Shown in pieces: positions 57,267 to 64,000 of a stretch of DNA of 64,000 nt. Each line of letters begins with the position of its first letter. Positions within the stretch are counted from its first letter, which is position 1. Source of the stretch: Dactylorhiza incarnata (lineage: Eukaryota > Streptophyta > Magnoliopsida > Asparagales > Orchidaceae); NCBI GenBank assembly GCA_033032865.1, contig JAWHQI010000049.1, forward strand, positions 9,039,001 through 9,103,000, in the 5' to 3' direction. Under the pieces are notes generated by a model that worked only from the letters and a program-made list of their open reading frames with translations, did no database searches and was not told the origin of the DNA. Made by a program: the position numbers and the translations under genes.

Positions 57267-57545
57267 CTACATTCTTCTTATTAAACAACCCGTCCAAAGA
57301 TATCCAAATCTCAGCAGCAGATTTACATCCAATGATGTGATCAAATAGCTCTGGTGAGATAGCCCTCTTGAGTGTCTCACCTCTGCCATATTATCTCCTG
57401 CTAGAAACACTTCTTGTGTGTCTTCTCCTCCAACTATCTCCCAAAGATCGCTAAGTAAGTAACTCTCCATACACGACCTCCACTTCTTGTAGTTAGTCGA
57501 TGTAAGGAGTTCAATACCAAGCCCTCTTGCGTATCCACCTTCCAT
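57267..57545 (-). pseudogene. Nested copia gag N-terminus
   Basis: The start Met is at 57545 (MEGGYARGLGIELLTSTNYK); KKWRSCMESYLLSDLWEIVG is the usual copia Gag N-terminus. It leaves frame near 57400, and stops near 57256 separate it from the main frame. Confidence 0.82.
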
Positions 57546-57624
57546 GGCAATCTATGTGGTCTCTTCTTCACAAAGACGATGGCAACTCAAGTTGATCACT
57601 GCTTATCCACTCCAACAACCTACC

Positions 57625-57634
57625 TCTGATACCA
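57625..57634 (-). other. Nested copia primer-binding site
   Basis: Minus-strand TGGTATCAGAGGTAG lies immediately beside the LTR at 57635; the core is the tRNA-Met match. Confidence 0.87.
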
Positions 57635-58797
57635 TGTTAAATTTTTTGATTTGAATCATTTAGGAGTAAGCAGGAGTTGCATCAACTGAGTTATAGCCAA
57701 ACAACCACAATGCCACACAGCAACACAAGAAACTTTATTGAATCACAAACTTCATTTACAGTGCGAGGTATACATAGCGAGACATGGTTCATAAGAATCA
57801 CAGAGGAGAGAAGAACAAAACACACCAAAATAAATCTGGCGGCTAGACAAGCTGATACCGCACAGACTGCTCTACTCCAGAGATCGCTCGGCTTGACCTG
57901 AGACCGCGCGAACAGAAAACAGACAGACCGCCTACACTGCAAGACCGCCACCTCAGACAGCACGAACTGGAGCTTATTGAATTGAACGAAGAACAGAGGC
58001 TGTCGCCAGACCGCAACTTAGATCGCCTAACCGCTGAAGGTCGCCTGATCGCTGAGCTCGATGCGAACAGCACAAGAACACCATAAACCAATTCGCAGAC
58101 AAACCGCTGCCGAACTGTTTATTCAAGCTGCTGGGAATCACCAAGGAAGGAGACCGCAACCTGCTGACCGCAAACCTGCGAACACAACAAACAGTCAACT
58201 CGTTTCCGAGACCGCCCGACCTCAAAGAGAGATCGCACGAATTAACCCAGGCTCTAGTTCTTACAGTTCTCATTATAAATGACGGGTCATGCACCCCTAT
58301 TTATTGGCGACAATACAGATGTCGTCACCGCCACAAAAGAGATACAATCACCACCCGCCAGATCGCCAGCAGTCTCACAAGGCAGACCGCGCGATCACAC
58401 CACTTGGACAACCTTCCGTCCAAGACTGCAGATCAGCAGGCAGATCGCGCACAAGTCGCGCAAACACGAGACCGCGCATAAGCCGCACAGACACAAGAAT
58501 GCTCCTTCCTTAGACCACCAGGAGCAAACCAAGAACCATCTGGCTGACTTCAGACAAGTCGCCAGATCGCCAGCACAAGCCGCCCGGTCAGGCGGTTACA
58601 TAAGAAGAGACCGCCCAGTCTTCCAACAAAGAAGACAGGCCAACCTAACAGAACAACTCGGGAACAGACCGCAGCAGTCAAGAACAGACCGGCCAACCAG
58701 CAGACCGACAGATCACAAACACAGACCGCGCAGTCTCTGCGGTCACTCAAAATCAGACCGGCCGGTCACCTTCCACTTCACTTCAACAATTTCAATA
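57635..58797 (-). repeat. Nested copia right (5') LTR
   Basis: It has the same length as the left LTR. Its outer end reads TTTCAATA instead of TTTCAACA, so on the minus strand the LTR starts TA rather than TG, one transition. The TATA region near 58294-58306 is also altered (AATAAATAGGGG). Confidence 0.93.
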
Positions 58798-58802
58798 GTA
58801 TG

Positions 58803-59397
58803 AGTAATGAATCAAGGAGAGTAACAAGTCAGCCACGTCAAATTTCTCCTCCTCTAAAATGAAATAAAAGACATAGCTGAGTTGTGTTGTGACCTTTGTT
58901 GTATCACCTAACTTCAGCATAATAGTGTGATGTAATACATCCTGAACTACTAGGGCGTCTACTGTGAGTGTCGTTAGAAAGGTGATCAGACTCCTGCATG
59001 CCCTATTATGTAGCACCAAGTTCACATTATTCTAATCCCTATCTACCCTAAACTTCTCAACTATCTCCAACCGATATGGATGCTTCGCCAGTCCAAACAC
59101 GGCCCTCAGGTTTTCATGGGTGATAGTCACCACTTGTCGTTGCACCTGAAACCGCACTCCTTCATCCAGATCAGTCTGCTATGGGTCTTCCAAGTGCATA
59201 TAGAACTCTCGTACTAACTCTGAAGAAAACCCCTCCGAAAGAACCAAACTCAACACTTCAGAGGTTGCGAACAGCTATATGATATGGTGGTGTCGAGGCA
59301 TGTCAAACTCCACGAAATTTGGGACACCTACTACTGCAGCCTCCACGGCCAGCTCTGCACTTTTCTTCCCCTTTGATCCAGGAGCCATCTGCGACAT
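58803..59397 (-). pseudogene. Antisense ORF of family A, N-terminal part
   Basis: The start Met is at 59397 (MSQMAPGSKGKKSAELAVEA). One frame of about 198 codons runs to the copia insertion with three TAG codons (after HHHII, after HLEDP and after FRVDRD). The middle, VVTITHENLRAVFGLAKHPY, and the later LHHTIMLKLGDTTKVTTQLS followed by FILEEEKFDVADLLLSLI resemble the so-called putative plant transposon protein domain found in antisense or stand-alone ORFs of plant retroelements. The frame joins the part at 52349-51862 for a total near 360 codons. Function unknown. Confidence 0.65.
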
Positions 59398-61962
59398 TAT
59401 AAGAGAAATTACAATTTAAGCAAAAATCACTAGCGCCAGCGCCCGATGCTAACACTAGCGCCTTCAGTAGCGCCGACGCTAGTGCTCTGATCTAAAATGG
59501 TAAGATCTCTCTACTATAAAATTTTTCCAAATCCTAACTTTCTCAAATTGCTAGAATCAAGAAACCCACGTAATCTAAGCTAAAATCAAAACTAGAAATC
59601 TTCATAAAAATTCAAAATGAAAAACAAAAATTATAAAAATATTGAAGATTTTTTTTAACCTTCTTCTAGATCCATCATCAAAATCAAAAGTTTTTTTAAG
59701 AGTTCATAAATCTTCATCACAAACATCAAAATCAAATATTTAGAACAAGAATCATAAAAATGATGAAGATTTGTTCTAGGTTCTCTCTTCAAAAATAAAA
59801 GAATCAAGCATTGTAGATCTAGCATCTAAAACCACTTGATAACTTCAAATATCTTCATCTTCAACATCAACATCAAAGTTTAAAACAAAAATCATAAAAA
59901 ATGATGAAGATTTACATTAGATCTATGAGCGGGTTGCGTTATCTGCTAGGGTTTTTTCGAGCGAGCTTCAGTGGTAATGGCCGAAATGACAAGGTAAAGG
60001 AGATTTAACTAAAGTAGCGCTAGCGCCAACGCTATCGTTAGCGCGGGCGGTATCGCTTGGTTCTGCTTTTATGTATTTTTAAAATTTTATAAAATACCTA
60101 AAATTATGCTATAATATATGTACTACATATTTTTGCAGTTCTGTTTTGAATTGATTTTTGAAATATTAAAACAAAAAATTACAAAAGCCAAAATTACAAA
60201 AATATTTTCTTTTACTCCTTTTCTTTTTTCATTTGCTTAAATTCTATTTCTAAATGCAAAAATCAAATACAAAAATATAAAACACAAAAACTAACAAAAA
60301 AACTGTATGGACTTTATTGTGAAAATCAAGCATGTTTTAAACTCTCTTTAGAACTTCTAGAATATTCCAATTTATCTTGTCTAACTACTTTGAACATTGT
60401 TCTTATCATGCTTTGATATATATATTAATATGTACATCAATTATATTGTAAAAGTAGTGTAGAACCAAGCTTAGTATGCCTCTAAGTATGAGTAAATGTT
60501 TTATGGTTGATAATGATATTTCTTCACTCACTTTTTGGTTAAGTCTACATGTGTTTTTAATCTAAAGATGCTTGCTAGTGTATTGTAATTGTACAATAAA
60601 TTAAAATTGCACAAGTATCTTACCTACACTATATTTATTTGCACTATTAAATATTAAGAAAAGTGGTTGTGCTTTCAAAATTAAATTGGTTTGCAAAACA
60701 AGTGTAATCGGAGAACTTTGTACAAAACAAAAATCATGAAATAAATTGACAAAGTAAACTCCACCAAACACTACTTGAACCTCCTGATAAGTCTTAATAA
60801 GCATTATGAGGTTGAGCACCTTGGAAAGATTAGTAAAGTGTCTTGTGCAAACCTTTTTTTTACGCCACTTATTCTTAAGTACAGCCGATCAAAAACAAAA
60901 CTGAAAAATAAAATTGTGTGATCCCTCAAACACTACTTTGCACCCTGATAAGTCTTAATGAGCATTGTGCGTGCAAAGCACCTTGGTAGTTGTACATTTT
61001 TCGTGCATAAAAAGTGTGTTGAAGTAAACTTTTTTGTGTTTTATTGTGCACTTTACTCTACATATGTCTTGTATTTTTTATTATAACATTTGTTTACTCT
61101 TTTCAAAATACACTTTTGTGCACATCATTATCTTCCATAACACTTCTTATCATGAGTATTGGGTTCTAATGCTAATTCTATAATACTTTTTAAATCTAAA
61201 TGCACTAGATAACCTATCATGCTCTCTACAATGTTTGGTATGTTTTGACTTTATGAATTAGAATAACATTATAGTAAACTCTTTTTCATACCTCTCTTTC
61301 ATGCTTGGTTACTTCATGATAATCTTTTCAAAGAAAAATGATTTACAAAAATATCTTTTTCATTTTATGAATCATCATGTCTTACAAAAAGATGTTGGTT
61401 GTATTTTTATATAAGTCTTCCGTAACATTACATTTACCTTGTATTCTTTTCATGCTTATCTCAAGTTTTCCAACTCAAATTTTTTTGGGTAGACTTGCAT
61501 GGTAAATGTTATATTATTCCTTTTAAAGCTTATTACTCTGATTTATTTCTATGAACATACTTATGCTAAAAACTCTGATTTATTTCTATGAAAATTATTC
61601 TAAAACTCCTTATCATTTCCCTCTCTCTCAAAGCTCGATCACGCCTTTATCTTCTTATCAAAACTTTTATGTGTTTTGCTTCCTTACCCACTTTTGCTAA
61701 TAACAAAAGGGGGAGAATTAACATGATAAATAAAATTTGTTATCAAAACGAAAACTAACATGATTAATTAAAATGATAGCTTACATATTAGGGGAGCATT
61801 CACTTAGGGGAAGCTTGTACTTAGGGGGAGAAATTATAAATACTAAAATTGATAATTATCCTAAGTCATCACTCACACACACACACAGGTAGGTTTCATC
61901 ATGCTTATATATTAATGCTCTGATTTATCATTAATGGATTTGTTATTATCAAAAGGGGAGTT
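59398..61962 (+). other. Family A 3' interior: spacer, stem-loops and purine tracts
   Basis: AT-rich without genes. TAGCGC-type blocks occur at 59429-59486 and 60013-60057. A duplicated stem-loop unit lies at 60765-60986. Several AGGGGGAGA-type tracts lie between 61690 and 61960, the last (AAAAGGGGAGTT) adjoining the LTR. An (AC)8 run is near 61867. Confidence 0.7.
60765..60986 (+). repeat. Two 60-base stem-loop units
   Basis: Units at 60765-60824 and 60927-60986 share CAAACACTAC at the left, a TGATAAGTCTTAAT centre and AGCACCTTGG at the right. The flanking segments differ but pair within each unit: AACCTC with GAGGTT in the first, CTTTGCA with TGCAAAG in the second. Structure seems conserved while the stem sequence changed. 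No known RNA family is recognised. Confidence 0.55.
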
Positions 61963-63028
61963 TGTTGGAACATGGTCTTCCGCATCTCCTAGGTTTGAGA
62001 ATAACAAATCCTATGTGTATTTGATCTTGTGTGTTCAAGTGTGCAGGAAACAAAGTCCATATGACTCAAGGATAACATAAGAAGGTTTCCCCCAAAATTG
62101 AGCCAACAAATCCAATATGCCCACGAGCGCTGGCGGTAGCATCTAGCGCCCTGTGCTAGCGATGATTAGCGCAATCCCGGGAGTACATTTAGAAGGCGCT
62201 AGCGCCAGACGGTAGCAGATAGCGCAGGCGGTAGTGCGGCGCACAAGAGGCAAGACGAAAATGTTTCCTCGGATTGAAGATTCTCCCACGCAGAATATGT
62301 CCTAATATGGGATAGCGCAGGCGCTAGCTCTAAGGCTATAAATAGGACTCCTCTTCTCTCATTTCAGACAGTGATTAGTGAGAGAGGTTGAGGGCTAGAA
62401 TTCCAGAGCCTGATCTAGTCGAATTTTGATCTCATACCAAACCTTTGCGAATTTCTGAAGGAGAATCTCTTCACGCCGGATCCAAACGACGTATGCTTCT
62501 ACAACGCTTATTCTACAGCGGATCTTCGTCTCCAACTTCAGAAGTTCTTCAAGAGGGAGTTTTTATTATTATCATTTCTAATCTTTTGTAAACCGTTAGA
62601 GAATTCGCCTCGTGTTGGCGACTAGGTCTGGGAATGGCTTAGGGAGAAATTCGCCTCGTGTTGGCGACTAGATCTAGGTTTGGTCTAGAGGGTGCTCAAG
62701 GCCATATCTGGGGTAGGATTGGCTAGAGCGGCTTGAGGCCGAATCCGGGGAAGGATAGGCTAGGGCCACCGGTTCGTGGGGATGCGAGTCGGGATAGAAA
62801 ACAAAATGAGTTTATTATTATTCGCCACCGATTTCTAGCGTTATAGAAATCAATTTTTGTAAAACCATATTTCATATTAATAAAGCATGTCTCTACTTTA
62901 TTTCAATTGTTTTGTTTTATTTTTCACCTTCTTAATCACTTATTATTTCAAGATATTCAAAATATAATATAACTTTTTAAAACCCTTATTCACCCCCTCC
63001 CCCGCTAAGGGCGCCTACCGATCCAACA
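61963..63028 (+). repeat. Family A 3' LTR
   Basis: It runs TGTTGGAACATG...GATCCAACA and is followed by TSD GATGA. It is 31 bp shorter than the 5' LTR, partly from loss of one TAGCGCCCGG unit. TATA is at 62336-62346. Confidence 0.93.
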
Positions 63029-63033
63029 GATGA

Positions 63034-63811
63034 TATCGCTATGAAGACTCAAGAAAGCTTGCTAAGTCCTTTATCATCATGTCAACTATCTTCACACGAA
63101 GATATTATCTTGAGAAGCTTAGAAGGGAGAAATTTAAAATGACGAAGACGACAAAGTCAGATGTCAAATCAATCACTTCTGTAAAGAGCTCTAACATCAA
63201 TGTTTTAAGGTTTCGTCTGTTTGATGAGTCAGAACTATAAAAGTAGAAGAGAGGGTCAGCAACTCTAACGACTTGGAAAATATCAAGCCCTAGTATTCTT
63301 CGAAGGGCTTGACGACAAAAAGGCAATAGAACAGTAAAAAGAAAAAGCCTTTTCGAAGAAAGAAGAAGAAGAAGAAGAAAATCTTCCACAAGAAAGCTCT
63401 CATTCCAAAGAGAAAGAAAACTTCTTCAGTGAGGAAAGCTCAGCACAGATCCAGATCTAAAGTTTCATTATATTGAAGATCTTGTGTTGCTGCTAAAGAA
63501 GGCTTTATATTCAAAGAGGTCTAAGAAGACTCAAGCTATCCAAAGCTAAATCTTTCAGAGTCAAAGTCTGCAAAAATCTTCTTCTAAACATCTTCTGTAG
63601 GATATCTTTGAGATATGAGTTGTAGGAGTGCTTGCACTCTGAGTTGTAGGGTTGTGTTGACAGCCTGAGGGTAGGGTTTGTGAATACCTGAGCTGTAGGA
63701 TTTCTTAGGAAATCTGAGGTAGGGTCCTTGTTGGGGATCTGAGCTATAGGAGTGCTTACATTCTGTGGTAGGATCTACTGATGATTTGAGATGTAGTGCC
63801 TGTAGTGCCTG
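63034..63811 (+). repeat. Family C (plus) 3' LTR, piece 3 of 3
   Basis: It continues the LTR with the last CGATATTATC-type units, a TATA box (ACTATAAAAG, 63234-63243), GAA-rich leader and the GAGTTGTAGGGTTG tandem repeats (63590-63790). It stops where a new LTR seems to start at 63812. The three pieces sum to 1437 bp. The complete minus-strand copy is 1690 bp and has about 240 bp beyond the same repeats, so only the last part is missing. Confidence 0.82.
63234..63243 (+). promoter_or_regulatory. Family C (plus) LTR TATA box
   Basis: ACTATAAAAG is downstream of the CGATATCG array and upstream of an A/G-rich leader. Confidence 0.6.
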
Positions 63812-64000
63812 TGTAACATCTCATTTCCTTCTAGACCCCCTAACTCCAATTTTGGGTGAGACAAGTGGGGAGTGTGGTGAGTTTGAGCTAGATTGCAGCC
63901 TTAGGGCACATAGGGTTAGGAGAACTCACTTGTGGTCTACTTTGAGGCTCAAGTCAACCTAGGTCAAACTAGCTCAACATGAACTCACACTTGCAAATTG
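63812..64000 (+). mobile_element. Start of a gypsy-type LTR (partial)
   Basis: TGTAACATCTCATTTCC...CTAGACCCCC resembles the start of the LARD LTR read on its coding strand (TGTAACATCCCCCAGAC...CTAGACCCCC), and the following sequence has similar GGTCAA-rich wording. It interrupts the family C LTR. The rest lies beyond the window, so its identity and TSD cannot be confirmed. Confidence 0.45.

Larger units (their letters stand above)
52350..58797 (-). mobile_element. Nested Ty1/copia element (minus strand)
   Basis: The 6448-bp element has two 1163-bp LTRs (52350-53512 and 57635-58797) and TSD GTATG at 52345-52349 and 58798-58802. The polypurine tract CCACTTCAAGGGGGAG (minus strand) lies beside 53512 and the tRNA-Met site TGGTATCAGAGG beside 57635. 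All pol domains are present but interrupted. By eye 45-50 LTR differences, about 4%. It lies in the antisense ORF of family A. Confidence 0.95.
48758..63028 (+). mobile_element. Family A: gag-only SIRE-like element with an antisense ORF
   Basis: The LTRs are 48758-49854 (1097 bp) and 61963-63028 (1066 bp), with TGTTGGA/TCCAACA ends and TSD GATGA at 48753-48757 and 63029-63033. The interior has a decayed gag in sense orientation and an antisense ORF but no protease, integrase, RT or RNase H. A copia element inserted at 52350-58797; without it the element is about 7.8 kb. The LTRs look about 5% diverged by eye. Confidence 0.93.

Noticed and set aside
60783..60980. Hammerhead ribozyme in the paired stem-loops
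   Set aside because: CTGATAAGTC resembles the CTGATGA core, but no GAAA box or cleavage-site stem follows in either unit.

Overview
This is plant nuclear DNA made almost entirely of LTR retrotransposons inserted into one another. The evidence is: Ty1/copia and Ty3/gypsy polyprotein domains, primer-binding sites matching tRNA-Met and tRNA-Asp, 5-bp target-site duplications (TSDs), an Athila-type gypsy element, long-LTR SIRE-like copia elements, and a large LARD-type gypsy derivative. The host is probably a flowering plant; the sequence does not name the species. I see no complete host gene. The only host-gene candidate is a weak pair of exon-like blocks at 812-1305.

Layout. 1-2138: AT-rich unique-looking DNA with the two exon-like blocks and a CpG-rich minisatellite. 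2139-6766: a young, nearly intact Ty1/copia element (here 'Copia-1'; TSD GGATC). 6866-7605: two non-autonomous DNA-transposon-like inverted repeats. 7970 to about 11.5 kb: the 5' LTR and decayed gag of a SIRE-like element ('family A-prime'). 11816-12584: two tRNA-related SINE-like arms in inverted orientation around a gypsy gag scrap. 12776-16800: the gag half and 5' LTR of a minus-strand SIRE-like element ('family C, minus').

From 16801 to 63811 the window is one broken plus-strand family C element that hosts everything else. Its 3' interior is at 16801-18092 and 41193-41457. Its 3' LTR lies in three pieces: 41458-41774, 48416-48757 and 63034-63811. Into it inserted (i) an Athila gypsy element, 18093-41187 (TSD AATAG), which itself holds a LARD, 25772-39290 (TSD TCTTG), with 5.7-kb LTRs; (ii) a minus-strand SIRE-like 'family B' element, 41775-48410 (TSD GAAAC), with mismatched LTRs and no integrase; (iii) a plus-strand gag-only 'family A' element, 48758-63028 (TSD GATGA), which itself holds a minus-strand copia, 52350-58797 (TSD GTATG). 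A further gypsy-type LTR appears to start at 63812.

How the parts relate. Only Copia-1 looks close to coding-competent, and it has one nonsense codon near the start of gag. The LARD, family A and family B elements lack needed enzymes, so they must have moved using proteins made by other elements. Family A carries an antisense ORF that the nested copia splits exactly in frame, and this ORF is bracketed by the same TAGCGC-rich arrays found in the family A LTRs. Several unrelated long LTRs here carry their own family-specific CG-rich quasi-palindromic arrays upstream of the TATA box. Counts of LTR differences below were made by eye.
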